Below, piece after piece: positions 11,231-21,364 of a stretch of DNA of 64,000 nt. This DNA is from Paraphaeosphaeria minitans. Taxonomy: Eukaryota; Ascomycota; Dothideomycetes; Pleosporales; Didymosphaeriaceae. Below the pieces are notes generated by a model. The model searched no databases and had not been told where the DNA came from. It worked only from the letters and a program-made list of their open reading frames with translations. The translations under genes were made by a program, and so were the position numbers. The stretch covers positions 1,302,001-1,366,000 of the forward strand of contig WJXW01000008.1 in NCBI GenBank assembly GCA_015832175.1, given 5' to 3'. Numbering within the stretch: position 1 is the stretch's first letter; each line of letters begins with the position of its first letter.

Positions 11231-12087
11231 TAACTCGCTTCATTTTTCGGTCCTTTGCCGTGATGAGTGACTTGTGAGGAGGCATGTTGCAGGTTGCTGC
11301 ATGCAGTAATAGGGCTTGTTCCAGCGTAGGATAACGTTTCTTCATGTGAAGTCTAACTAGGCTCCTCTGAATAAAGGTGCTCCAGCTGTTCCTTGCTACT
11401 TCGGGTACATGCGGCTGATGGTTTATGGCTTGACAATATTATATGACCATGTCCGCCGCCCTCATTGTGGAACAGCAAACCATGGCTGAGAACAGACGAC
11501 ATACTATCTTTCCAGGCAGTCTTTCGGACCCGAACCGTTGGGGTGTCCAAACCGAATGAGTTGGTACTAGTATTTAGCGCCCAGCCTTGGACGTCTTTAT
11601 GTACGGCAGTGGACAATTGGAATGCAGAAGAAGGTTACAGTCGCTGGAGATATTAAAAACGTATGTCTGCTGTACAGCGTGAAAGCTCATGATAAAAGTT
11701 CAGAGCACAAGCTCTCCGCAGCCTCTCCGCAGCCTATCAACTGTAACACCGCAATTTGGCACCATTACACGAGATTTTTCACATCAGAGCTGAATGCCTT
11801 TCTAATGTGCATCCGCCCGTAACGAAATAACCGCCGTGATGGGGCTGGTGAGAGCTATCCCTAACGTTTAGTTGAAGCTCTGAACTAAGAACAAGTGTGA
11901 TCGTTCTTTCTATCTATGAGCCAGAGACCTACATATAGGTCTATAGGAAAGTGTGTTTGAGAGTGGCTCATCACCGTTTGTGATAGGCTGTCACACCACG
12001 TCATCTGAGAATTCACCTAAACTTTGGGGACGAGTCTCGCGAGCTATGGATGTAATATAGAATTTACTAAGTGCATCCAGATAAAAA
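11231..12087. other. Intergenic, no gene recognised
   Basis: This stretch is AT-leaning, with only short frames and no domain or repeat that I can support. Confidence 0.4.
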
Positions 12088-12605
12088 AGGCCGCCTGAGA
12101 GCACGGCAATGGCACGAAAGTCTTTGGCGCGGCTGCAAGCTAGACTGAAACTCATGGCGCCGCCGTAGGAAAAGCCGGGAGAGAAGCTGAGCTTTTCGTT
12201 GACGCAGAGGTTATTTTCGATTTGTTGGCGGATCTTGTCGATGAAAGTGAGCGATGCCCTCGCCGCCTTGATTGGCCCAGCCCTTGTCCAGTCCGTCCGG
12301 AGCGACGAAGATGGCGCCATTCTTTGCGAGGGCTTTGAGTCCATCGTAGGGTCACTGTCGACAGACGTCATGTTGCCGTCGCGCCGGCGTAGGCCGAAGA
12401 TTAGGTGGTGAGGCTGGCTGCTGATGTAACCACCTGGGATGCGCAGGATCCAGCGGTGCTGCTTGCCATTGACGGTCACGGTTTTGGTACCGCTGGTCAG
12501 GGTGGGGCTTTCACCGCAACCAGCGGTAGCAGCTTGGACGCCGTTCAAGAGATGGAGGAGAAAGAAAGCACGTAATGCGAGAAAAGGGACTGGCGGAAAA
12601 ATTAT
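12088..12605 (-). pseudogene. CE1 feruloyl/acetylxylan esterase fragment
   Basis: Secreted fungal CE1 esterases release ferulate or acetate from plant xylan. On the minus strand a signal-peptide-like start (FLALRAFFLLHLLNGVQA) leads into CGESPTLTSGTKTVTVNGK, HRWILRIPGGY, HHLIFGL, DGLKALAKNGAIFVAPDGL and GWANQGGEG, and then FIDKIRQQIENNLCVNEKL, FSYGGAMSFSLACSR (nucleophile motif GFSYGG) and AIAVLSGG. The expected initiator is ATA at 12603-12605 instead of ATG. The frame shifts at least twice, near 12360 and near 12245. Similarity stops after LSGG, so the catalytic Asp and His part is missing. This is a clear pseudogene. Confidence 0.8.
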
Positions 12606-13176
12606 GACGAGACTTGATGGCTTCCAAAAGAGTCAAGTTGCAACAGATCGGATGAGCGTCAGGAAGTGTTGAGCTATGACGAATCCATGGTATGTTGTAT
12701 TTCCAACCGTCAATCTTTTCTCACGCCTCTATGGTATGTGTGCCTGGTTGTGAAATAAATGGCCTCGCCAGCGCATTTTGAAACGCGTGGCGGTACAATG
12801 TGAAATGTTCCGTTCGCAGGGATAAAGTGAAATGGAATGAAAAACCGGCAACGGAATCTGGGGATTTTTCCCCGCAACCAATTGCTCCACAGGAATGATC
12901 CGGTCGCTCCTGAGCTCCATGAGCGCCATTCCACCGCTTTATTACTACGTTCGCCTGCCGCTCGTCCCTTCACCCTTTCTCCCCCAGCCTATCTACCTCC
13001 TACAAACCTCGTGTCTCGAGTGTGGTGCAGGCTATATCGCTGTCAGAGTGTCGAAGCAGTTTGAGAGGATCGCCGAAAGCCTCATTTTTGAGCTCTAGCC
13101 ACCTTCCTCGTCATCTATCGTTCCCCCTATACCTCTTCCGCCACGCAATATTGCTTCCTACCAACCTGTCGCCGAC
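12606..13176 (+). promoter_or_regulatory. Upstream region of the delta-9 desaturase gene
   Basis: No gene is recognised here. The last ~230 bases before the ATG are pyrimidine-rich (for example CCTTCACCCTTTCTCCCCC near 12968), a common feature of well-expressed filamentous fungal genes. I see no clear TATA box. The sequence just before the ATG (CGACATG) is an acceptable start context. Confidence 0.45.
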
Positions 13177-14586
13177 ATGTCTGCCGTAGATCCTCAAACC
13201 ATCTCGCAACCGTCCGCCGCTGCTAGCACTGCTGAGTCCAAGACAAACCCGAAACACGACTCTAAACAGCCACATATCACAGACACTCCGATCACGAGGC
13301 AAAACTGGTACAAGCATGTCAACTGGCTCAACTGCTTCTTCATCCTCGGCATTCCCGCCATGGGATGCGTTGCTGCCTTCTGGACTCCGTTACAATGGAA
13401 GACGGCAGTCTGGGGAGTGATATACTACTTCTGGACGGGTCTCGGAATCACAGCTGGATACCATCGTCTTTGGGCACATAAGTCGTATAATGCCACTCTA
13501 CCCCTCAAGATCTTCCTCGCAGCCGTTGGAGGTGGTGCTGTCGAGGGCTCCATCCGCTGGTGGAGCCGAGACCACCGTGCCCACCACCGCTACACCGACA
13601 CCAATAAAGACCCCTACAGCGTTCGCAAGGGATTGATGTACAGCCATCTTGGTTGGATGGTCATGAAGCAGAATCCCAAGCGAATTGGCCGCACCGACAT
13701 TACCGACTTAAACGAGGATGTTGTCGTCGTTTGGCAGCATAAGCACTACCTCAATGTCGTCTTCTTCATGGGCCTGATCTTCCCAACTCTCGTTGCTGGG
13801 CTCGGATGGGGAGACTGGATGGGTGGATATATCTACGCCGGCGTCCTCCGCATCTTCTTCGTTCAGCAGGCTACCTTCTGCGTCAATTCGCTTGCTCACT
13901 GGCTTGGCGACCAACCCTTCGATGACTGCAACAGCCCCAGGGACCATGTTTTCACCGCTCTCGTCACCCTGGGTGAGGGATACCACAACTTCCACCACGA
14001 GTTCCCCAGCGACTATCGCAATGCCATCGAATGGCACCAGTATGACCCTACCAAGTGGTCGATCTGGCTCTGGAGCAAGCTCGGCCTCGCTTATGATCTG
14101 AAGCAGTTCCGCTCCAACGAGATTGAGAAAGGTCGTGTTCAGCAACTCCAGAAGAAGCTTGACCAGAAGCGATCCAGACTCGACTGGGGTGTGCCTCTTG
14201 ATCAGCTCCCTGTCATCGAATGGGATGATTTCCAAGAGCAAGCTAAGAATTGCCGTGGTCTCGTTGCCATCGCTGGTATTGTCCATGATGTGACCGATTT
14301 CATCACTGAGCACCCTGGAGGGAAGTCCCTCATTATAAGTGGTCTCGGCAAGGACGCTACTGCCATGTTCAATGGTGGTGTTTACCTCCACTCGAACGCG
14401 GCCCACAATTTGCTCTCCACCATGAGAGTAGGTGTCATCCGCGGGGGCTGCGAAGTCGAGATCTGGAAGCGAGTTCAGGAAGAGAACGATCAGTACGTCA
14501 AGGACGAGTCTGGCAACGCTATCATCCGGGCAGGCAACCAAGTCACGAAGGTCCAGCAACTTATGGTCAGCGCGAGCGCGGCATAG
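13177..14586 (+). CDS. ole1: Delta-9 (stearoyl-CoA) fatty acid desaturase
   Basis: This 469-aa intronless frame encodes the ER-membrane acyl-CoA delta-9 desaturase that makes oleate and palmitoleate. All three histidine boxes of the di-iron centre are present: HRLWAH (near residue 102), HRAHH (near 132) and HNFHH (near 270), plus the NSLAHW motif (near 236). Hydrophobic segments near residues 47-70, 75-95 and 185-230 fit the four-helix membrane core. The C-terminal third is a fused cytochrome b5 domain with haem-ligand motifs HPGG (near 372) and HSNAAH (near 404), as in other fungal Ole1 proteins. The length is normal and no motif is damaged. It is the only clearly intact core-metabolism gene in the window and is flanked by pseudogenes. 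The long antisense frame beneath it is a shadow. Confidence 0.97.
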   Translation: MSAVDPQTISQPSAAASTAESKTNPKHDSKQPHITDTPITRQNWYKHVNWLNCFFILGIPAMGCVAAFWTPLQWKTAVWGVIYYFWTGLGITAGYHRLWAHKSYNATLPLKIFLAAVGGGAVEGSIRWWSRDHRAHHRYTDTNKDPYSVRKGLMYSHLGWMVMKQNPKRIGRTDITDLNEDVVVVWQHKHYLNVVFFMGLIFPTLVAGLGWGDWMGGYIYAGVLRIFFVQQATFCVNSLAHWLGDQPFDDCNSPRDHVFTALVTLGEGYHNFHHEFPSDYRNAIEWHQYDPTKWSIWLWSKLGLAYDLKQFRSNEIEKGRVQQLQKKLDQKRSRLDWGVPLDQLPVIEWDDFQEQAKNCRGLVAIAGIVHDVTDFITEHPGGKSLIISGLGKDATAMFNGGVYLHSNAAHNLLSTMRVGVIRGGCEVEIWKRVQEENDQYVKDESGNAIIRAGNQVTKVQQLMVSASAA

Positions 14587-14694
14587 GCAATGAAATAGTG
14601 TCTCCTAGAATTTGTCTTGGGCGATCTTTGGCGTGTGTATGACGGCTAGACTGTTCACAGTTGGCTCCTTGGCAGGTCCAGGGCTATAGAAGTA

Positions 14695-15560
14695 GTGTCT
14701 CCCTCAGTAGTTCATAATCAACGGCCGCCTCTATCAGTCTATGCCGCGCAGTACAGACCAAGACCTTCGTACGCAGCTCGGAAACCTCAAGAGCTCACTC
14801 CTATGAAAGCGCACAGAGTCTTTGGTCATGCTAGTCAGAAGGCAATCGCTCACCTGCCAGATCATGTTGACGGGCTGAAGCTAATTAACAGCTGCAGCTG
14901 CAGGGTAAGCAGCAGGAGGATGAGGAGCAGTCGCTGAGCACTAAAACTCCAACATGGACTAGATGCAACGTCTGCATAGAGTCAAAGCTCCACAAGCTTG
15001 TGAGCAGGAGAGCTCCTCAGGAGCCAGCCAAGCAACCATTCCAACTACTAGCAATTGATCTAGTGCAGATACGTGAGCGTAATGAGCGCGGCTATAATGG
15101 CGCTCTCTGGACATTCCATGCAGTCTGAATGGGAGGGTGTTGAGCCGTCTTGGAGACTAGACGGTCCACACACGGAAGATCACCTTCAACAAGTGGACCA
15201 CATTTCAGGAGAAGTTCGTGCTAGAGTGGCGTGCATACGTAAGACAGAGCACGCAAGACACATTCTGGCTGGACGGAGAAGTAGCCGGCCTTCAACGCAT
15301 ACGACTATGGCGCAAACATCGAGATCGAAGCGACCGAGCGAATTCGATCTGTACCAAGAGAGACCCGACTTCGGCCTATGGAGGAAGAGCCTGAATCTGA
15401 TGAAGAGGCCATGAGGTAGAACATGGCGTCACATATAACGATATTCACCGGCGGGTTGGACCAACTGAAAACTGAGTTGGAGCAGAAGTATGTCCTCGGC
15501 AATATCGACACCGTATCGTATGCGCTTGCGATCGACATAAATTGCTTGGACGGAAGGTCC
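14695..15560 (+). pseudogene. Degenerate Ty1/copia polyprotein (pre-integrase, integrase, RT scraps)
   Basis: Three copia pieces occur in order on the + strand. First is a GAG-pre-integrase stretch (LTPMKAHRVFGHASQKAIAH, from about 14785). Second is the start of the integrase core, with a CNVC zinc-ligand pair and LLAIDLVQI with its conserved Asp (14959-15125), ended by a TGA. Third is a C-terminal reverse-transcriptase stretch (TIFTGGLDQLKTELEQKYVL, then ISYALGIDI-like VSYALAIDI, 15440-15540). Between pieces two and three is an acidic linker (EEEPESDEEAM). Most of the RT and RNase H are deleted and stops interrupt every part. No LTRs were found around it. Confidence 0.75.
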
Positions 15561-15729
15561 CCAGATCCATGCAACAAGTCGGCGCGCTGCCTCCTGGCCG
15601 CCGACCGCAGCATGGTGCTCCGCGAGTGTCAACGACTGCGACACTTTACCTTCTACCCTCTGGCGTTTCACCCGGCACATGGTAAATTCTCGTAGCCCTG
15701 GTCGTCAGCATTCTTGATGGACAACATTT

Positions 15730-16302
15730 TTGCTGTCATGCAAGAGAACAAAATTACCAGCACAACGGAGCAAGTGTGCTGAAAGTATGGGTAATTCCCG
15801 GGTTATTCAAACATCAAGGGGGAGCATTCGACATGGACCGGACGATCTCCTTGCCACCAAAGGCGTCGCCACCGCTGCTCTGACAGTGCCTAATCGCGAT
15901 GGGGCTTTTGTCTGCACGTGTAACGTAGCCGCCAAGAGAGACCGCCTCCTGCAGCATCCGAGAGGGCAGCTAACCCCCGACGATCCCGATTCATCGAAGC
16001 CTTTCGCTCGGAAGCGACAGCGCATAGAGACGGCGATACAAGACGAAGAGTATGCTTTCGGGATGCAGCTGGTGCTTTCGCTGCAGGTATCGAGACTGAG
16101 CGATGATAGGCGGAGCTTCTCAGCCATCCTGAGTCCCATCTTCCAATTGATGCGTTTATTCCTCGAAGAGCCGCAATGCTACACACATATCTTTCGCTCC
16201 GTCCGACCGTCCATATTTCCTGGCGTTCTGTCATCTTATGCGAGTCTGTTTGCGAGAGCGATCGACAGCATCCACGCTCGATTCGAGGCCGCCGGCTCCT
16301 AA
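15730..16302 (+). CDS. Unrecognised ORF (190 aa), possibly decayed
   Basis: This 190-codon frame has an N-terminal Cys pair (VCTCN, near residue 62) and a C-terminal hydrophobic/amphipathic stretch (FSAILSPIFQLMRLFLEEP). Its style recalls the large fungal ankyrin/HET-associated proteins, which carry CTC motifs followed by helical regions, but I cannot show homology. A minus-strand frame of similar length overlaps 15890-16528, so composition may explain both. It is listed for completeness. Confidence 0.2.
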   Translation: MLSCKRTKLPAQRSKCAESMGNSRVIQTSRGSIRHGPDDLLATKGVATAALTVPNRDGAFVCTCNVAAKRDRLLQHPRGQLTPDDPDSSKPFARKRQRIETAIQDEEYAFGMQLVLSLQVSRLSDDRRSFSAILSPIFQLMRLFLEEPQCYTHIFRSVRPSIFPGVLSSYASLFARAIDSIHARFEAAGS

Positions 16303-17749
16303 GGGCTGTGCGCCGCATTAGCAGGAGGGGTGTCCGCACTCGATCGACTTGGAAGCTACTGCTACGATTTCCGAGATCCTTGATGGGCTCGGTACTCATG
16401 CCGCTTGGAACGATCCATGGTATTGAACAAGGTGGGTGGCCGTTCATTGATTCGGGCGTGCTCGACCTACAAGGTGCTGGTAACCTCAGCCTGGCAAGAT
16501 GGCCTCGGCAACAGAACGGACGACCCATGATGATGCACGTAGCATCTATCGCCTTTCACTATGGGCCAGAGGTCGCGGCCAGCTGCCATAGCGAGGTATG
16601 GTTCAGCGAACTTGGCGGACTGAGGGTGCAAGGGCCTTTAAAGAACTGTGGAAGCCTCAGATGATTGCGTTCGGCACCCGCCATTGTCATCGAGCGCTTA
16701 GCAAGGGCAGTTGAAGTCAAGGATCGAGCGACGATCAGGGGATGTTGCAGCCGTTAGAAGACCGGCGAGAGCAAGTAAGGCGATGGACACAGGCCGAGAT
16801 TCCATTTTCGTGGGAGTATGTATCTTACGTGCCGTAACCGTTATTGTCAAGCTTCTGATGAGGCGTAGAGAATATGAGTCGATCGTTTCGCTGTCCTCGC
16901 CAGGAGGGACCGTAACACCGTCCGGTATATCATCGAGAATGCGACGCGACTCTGCAAAATATTCGGTACGACAGCTGCATGGGATGAGAATGAACGGCGA
17001 GGAGGCGGTGCTGCTCACAGAACGCAACTTGGATTTCGCTGTTCCACGCTGCCATGAGACACACTGTAAGCTCCGATCTCCATCAGGCTTATTCAGCTAG
17101 AGGTCGCGGAGCCATGGGCTCACAAAATGTGGTAACTCGATATGTAACGTTACGTAAGGGAATAAGAAGTTGCATGAATTTCGCAAGCTGCAACATTTTC
17201 ACAAGCAGAATGGATTTCACATGCTGCATGAATTGCGGCTGGACAAACTAGCTGCAGAAGTCACGCAAGGCAGGGTCCTCTTTTCCGAGTATTCGCGGGT
17301 CCAGTTGGGCTCACCTTCTTACACTCGAAGCATCTGTTTTCGGTATTGTCCCTCTATCTAAAAGATATAAAGGGAGAATGGGCCGTGAGGGTGTTTCCAT
17401 TCCGGTTGCGGAATCTGCTTCCGGCCCACACCGATACTGGCAGCTGTTCCCCCGCCTCCGCTTGCGGTCTGACCTCTATCCATGACTACATAACGTACAT
17501 TTCGTCTCAAGAATTTACGTATCCCTGCCCGGGTGGCCGTGAACCTTTAGGATTCTCTTGAATACCTCTCGCTTAACGTGTCCGCACTCAACGCCCGGAT
17601 TCAATCAACGCCCTGCTGAACACCATAACACCTCAACTAAAATGACGCTGTAGAGTCAAAAACAATCGCTATTATTACGATATTTTGTATTAAAGTGCTA
17701 TATTGACGCTTGTAATCAACTCCCACTACCTATATTTACTTGGAAGCTT
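16303..17749. other. Unrecognised, probably decayed sequence
   Basis: I find several medium frames but no recognisable family. Around 17170-17280 the + strand reads HEFRKLQHFHKQNGFHMLHE in one frame, which is protein-like and possibly a short internal duplication. At 16698-16805 on the minus strand a short frame begins like a signal peptide (SIALLALAGLL) and stops after NCPC. Neither can be called a gene. Confidence 0.35.
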
Positions 17750-18330
17750 GACGTTGCGGCCATGCCGCGTAGTCTTAGGTGGAGCTGCTGATGCAGCACC
17801 TGAGGCCTCCTCAACAGCTACAGCTTCAACCGCATGTTTCTGAGCACGCTGTGGTGTGCAAAGTTCTCAGCATCCTTGGTCAGTTGTATAACTCTTGGTA
17901 GGACAGACGTAGGTGATTTCTTGATAGATTCTATCACTAACTTCGACTGGGAGCCGAGTTCAGCCGCATTGCTCGAGTTTTAGACTGCCAGGATGACTCT
18001 GGGACGGTACTGGTGGTGGAGTTCGCAACCGCACTTCAAGGCGATCTAATACCACTGAAGGGTCGAGGGGAACGATGCCAGATGCCTCAGGCTTCCTTAC
18101 AGTGCTCTGGAGTAAAATCTTCTAAGAAGGCGTCGCGAAAGGCTGGTAGGAAGCCTTCTTTGTTCATATGGTAGACGCGCCGGCGCGCCAAGCCTCGCCC
18201 GCGCTGTGAATACTTCATCTTCAGAGGCGCGAAACAAACCACGTCGAGCGGCTGAAGGATATGCGACGAATGTACTGGAATACAGAGCGCAAGGATCTTG
18301 CGTTCTGGGCAATAATCCTAATAGATATGC
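17750..18330 (-). pseudogene. Fot1/pogo DDE transposase C-terminal relic
   Basis: On the minus strand a frame reads ILQPLDVVCFAPLKMKYSQ (the third catalytic Asp in PLDV), then RRRVYHMNKEGFLPAFRDAF and FTPEHCKEA followed by TGA. In a shifted frame SVVLDRLEVRLRTPPPVPSQ follows. This matches the C-terminal half of Fot1/pogo transposases and is homologous in layout to the transposase at 33.2-34.8 kb (LLQPLDVSCFSPLKAAYG there). The catalytic core upstream (first two Asp) is missing or unreadable. No terminal inverted repeats were found. It is from a different, older subfamily than the 33-35 kb element. Confidence 0.75.
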
Positions 18331-19136
18331 TAGAAAACACTCCGCCCAGAACCCAACGCTGCAACTGGAGTCAGGGCTGAGTCCAGTTTCGTAGTCGACT
18401 TTGTTAGGGACAAAATATCCGCGCTAGGCTAATTCCCGTGCGTATGGTTGCGCGTTAGGTTAGGGTAAGGTTGATGAGGCGGCGATCAGACCGTTCCGAG
18501 ATGAGGACCATCGTACAGCAGAAGCAAAGACGCGTCAGGTCGCGAAGGATTCCAAGAGTTACACCTCGTTGAGCGCTGTAGTCGTATTGTGTCCGGGACA
18601 CTACACGGACAGGAGCTGGGCTAGTTGATGCGGTCAGAGCCTTGTAGAATCGGCTTTGTTCGCGACCTAAAAATACAACCACAGAGTGACAGCCGCAATA
18701 TGCTGCCAATCTCTGAGTGTTCGGTACTTGCCGGAAATGATACCCAATCGTCAGTCGCCTATCCCGCAAACACACGTCGACCCCTCTAGCTGCGAGTGCA
18801 ATCAATTTTATGATGAAGCATGCGATGGAAACATTGCTGTTCCCGTTTGCTTGGCGAAGCGGCTCCAATCGCGATCTTGCAAGCTGCATTCCTTGGTACG
18901 TGAGTCTGGGTTCTCGTCGCACCGTTCCTTGCTAAACCCTTCCGGTGGCATATATCGCGATAATACACAAACAAAGCCCTTGGCCTACTCATAGTAGCTG
19001 CAGGCCTGCGACACCGCCTATACATTTTTAATTTCACTTGGTTCGATTGCCCGCGGACGCCATCAATCTCGTACATGGCTATTCAGGGACGCGCAGAGGT
19101 ACCGGTATCAAAGCTCACCGTCGTTCCCGCAACACA
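18331..19136. other. Intergenic, no gene recognised
   Basis: There are short frames only and no supported domain or repeat. The minus-strand frame at 18455-18922 (155 codons) has no recognisable motif. Confidence 0.35.
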
Positions 19137-19352
19137 ATGGCCACTCATAAATGTCAACAATCCAACTCCAAAAGGCCCTTACCGGCCTACGCACGGCCAA
19201 TTAAGTCCGCGTCATTGTCTAAACGCTTCAACACTTATGGTGCGAGCAAGAAAGCTGTGCCTCTGCACAAGGAGGAGATTGAAGACGACGATCTCTGTTG
19301 CAGTTTTGGTGTGACTCATGCGCGTCTCAAGCGCAGTGTAGCTGATGTTTAG
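19137..19352 (+). CDS. Small hypothetical ORF (about 71 aa)
   Basis: A possible start ATG near 19131-19137 gives a Lys/Ser-rich basic N-terminal half followed by an acidic patch (KEEIEDDDLCC) and a stop at 19350-19352. The composition is protein-like, but no domain is recognised and the frame is longer upstream (from 19038). Confidence is low. Confidence 0.22.
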   Translation: MATHKCQQSNSKRPLPAYARPIKSASLSKRFNTYGASKKAVPLHKEEIEDDDLCCSFGVTHARLKRSVADV

Positions 19353-20595
19353 TAGCTCTACCTGCGAGAAGCAAATTACTGTACCTTGCAACACAATGCT
19401 GTATTGCTCCGAAAGGTAGGTTATTACTGTTTTGGTATAAATGTCTGGTCAGGCTCACATAGGCCAGTTGCCGTAAGAAGGATGGGGACAAGCAATTCGT
19501 CCTTCCCCTGGATCCTCTATTGACACCCTTCTCGCAGTCATCGAACTTCTCCTGCGTTTTTTACTCCCGCGAAATTGTTCCGCCTCGCTCACCCACCCAA
19601 CCTCGCTCCAACCGCGCATCATGCGGCTTCCCCGAGCTTTCTTCGAACGATGATGCTGCCTCGGGCGACAAGAAGACTAGCCAAAATTCAGATGCCTCAC
19701 GCTACTAGGTATAAAAGATCGCGGTTTGCGATATCGCAGGGCGAAGGAGAGCATTCGAAATTGGAGCACCAGAACCAAAAGTGAGAACTGGACTCTAGAT
19801 TCAGGCTACAGCTAGATAGCAGGATTCCAATACCCTAACCCTAACCCTCGAATCCGCAATACCACTTAAGTACGAAGCACGTGGAAATCCGGCGCGAATG
19901 GCAAGGGGAGATGCAAGACGCTGGGCAGTATTCAAGGCATCGCACTACCTTGTTCAGAGAGAAAGGATATCGAGTAACGGTAGACAGTATGCGTGCAGAT
20001 ACAAAATGTCGATTCTCAGGCCAAGACAGCCACCAAATAGTAGATGTCGCCATTCTGGCTGTTCTTGTATGGTAGGGCTTGCCCGGTTTCCTGGCATGGA
20101 TGCATGGCTAGTATCAGAGACAACCGTTACAGCTTCTTGGCATCTCAGATCTTGTCAAGCATCACGGCGCCAGGAATTGCATTGCAATAAGAGGATTTGA
20201 GGCCGCGTATAATTCGCGGTGTCCCATTGGTCTTCACTGTCTAGCGTTTTTAAGGAATGAATCGATGAACAAAACCACTCACCAGAGAGATTCCGGCTCC
20301 TATGAGTAAATTTTGTTGATATAAGTGATTGTTCAATCATTCATTGTCGCTGATAGGTACTGAGGGTGCTAGTCTATATAACTTACCCGTAGTGTCATTG
20401 CTAACGCACTACCATGTTTGTCAGCACTACATGCTCAACATGTTCGTCAGCGTCGCGATATTCAACACTTCCACTCGATGGCAACGCTGGTACAAAGTTT
20501 CATCGATAGTTACTTAAGGCGCTGGTAGGCCCCATTGAAATTTCGAAAAGCTTGTAGGGAAGAAACGGAGGATAGGGTGCCTGTGCAAGATCCCG
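19353..20595. other. Intergenic with an interstitial telomere motif
   Basis: No gene is recognised. The only notable item is the telomere-like motif at 19833-19848. A frame at 19520-19708 is Ser/Asn-rich and could be a fragment of a disordered protein. Confidence 0.4.
19833..19848 (-). repeat. Interstitial telomeric repeat, (CCCTAA)2.7
   Basis: The + strand reads CCCTAACCCTAACCCT, which is 2.7 units of the fungal TTAGGG telomere repeat in the C-rich orientation. It sits in non-coding DNA with unique sequence on both sides, so it is not a chromosome end. Confidence 0.85.
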
Positions 20596-20720
20596 CTACT
20601 CAATGCCCTGTCTCTTTCGGAACCACTCGAATTTGTCACGAGCGAGCGGCTTCGTAAATCCGTCGGCGATCTGCTTTGCTGTTGGATCATACTTGAACTC
20701 GACCCTGCTGTTTTTAACGG
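20596..20720 (-). pseudogene. Copia RNase H C-terminal fragment
   Basis: The minus strand reads VEFKYDPTAKQIADGFTKPL then ARDKFEWFRKRQGIE and a TAG at 20596-20598. This is the conserved C-terminus of copia polyproteins (pattern V.YvPT..qiADgfTKPL). Only this tail survives here. It lies just downstream of the BTB-domain frame on the same strand. Confidence 0.8.
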
Positions 20721-20758
20721 CAGAGCAAGGGAGGGGCCAATTTTTCTCACCACATCAA

Positions 20759-21364
20759 TCAGGTGTAGGCTGCGTGATGGCACCTGTGGCCGACTAATAC
20801 TTTTGATGTCGTTACAATTCGTTTGCTAAGGATTGCGCCCTTACCCATGGCAGTAAGTGAAGAGACAGAAAGGAAGGCAGGATCAAGTGCCACATATAGC
20901 AAATCGGATATAGCAAACGATCTGTAGCTATAATTTATGCCAAGATGATCGAGTTGTTCGAGATGATGGACACCAGTTGAACGAATGTATGATTTCTCTC
21001 CCAAGGCGTAAGCTTCTGCAAGCAGCACGAAGACCTTTTCTGCTTCCTCGGCCACCTTCTCCCCTTTTCCGTCTGCGTCCGCTTTGTACAGGGTCAAAGG
21101 CATGCGTCCAGCGTAGAGCCATTTCACATAGTCGCTCACGGTCTCGAATGTCTCATCAGGAAGCTCGATGATATTGGGACTGTCCCTTGAGGCGGCCCAT
21201 TCTGGTTCCATCATGCACTTGAAGAATTCAGAGCTTTTGCACAGTACGCCCTGATGGACACTCAGGATTTCCGTTTCCCCTGAGGGCCTCGGAACCACTA
21301 GCTTGATGATACTGTGGCTGAGATTAACTTTATCAGCATCTACCCACAAGTCACGAGACTGCAC
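20759..21364 (-). CDS. BTB/POZ-domain protein (201 aa)
   Basis: The 201-codon frame begins with a 25-residue lead and a typical fungal BTB core: VHQGVLCKSSEFFKCMMEPEW (split motif), NIIELPDETFETVSDYVKWL and YAGRMPL, then a helical segment with VFVLLAEAYALGEK. BTB domains mediate dimerisation and Cul3 adaptor binding. In related fungal proteins the frame continues with about 60-100 more residues of helical C-terminal domain; here the last 50 residues (from about IRSTGVHHLE) look only partly related, so the 3' end may be damaged. The copia fragment immediately downstream (20596-20720) suggests rearrangement at this end. The start ATG at 21362-21364 is the first in frame. Confidence 0.6.
   Translation of the reverse strand: MQSRDLWVDADKVNLSHSIIKLVVPRPSGETEILSVHQGVLCKSSEFFKCMMEPEWAASRDSPNIIELPDETFETVSDYVKWLYAGRMPLTLYKADADGKGEKVAEEAEKVFVLLAEAYALGEKSYIRSTGVHHLEQLDHLGINYSYRSFAISDLLYVALDPAFLSVSSLTAMGKGAILSKRIVTTSKVLVGHRCHHAAYT

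Noticed and set aside
13708..14559. 283-codon minus-strand frame opposite the desaturase
   Set aside because: Shadow of a highly biased, clearly real coding sequence on the other strand.
15730..16302. Ankyrin/HET-associated protein
   Set aside because: Only stylistic resemblance; no ankyrin repeat is readable and an overlapping minus-strand frame of equal length exists.
16698..16805. Small secreted protein starting with a signal-like SIALLALAGLL segment
   Set aside because: The frame stops after about 35 codons, with no plausible second exon found.
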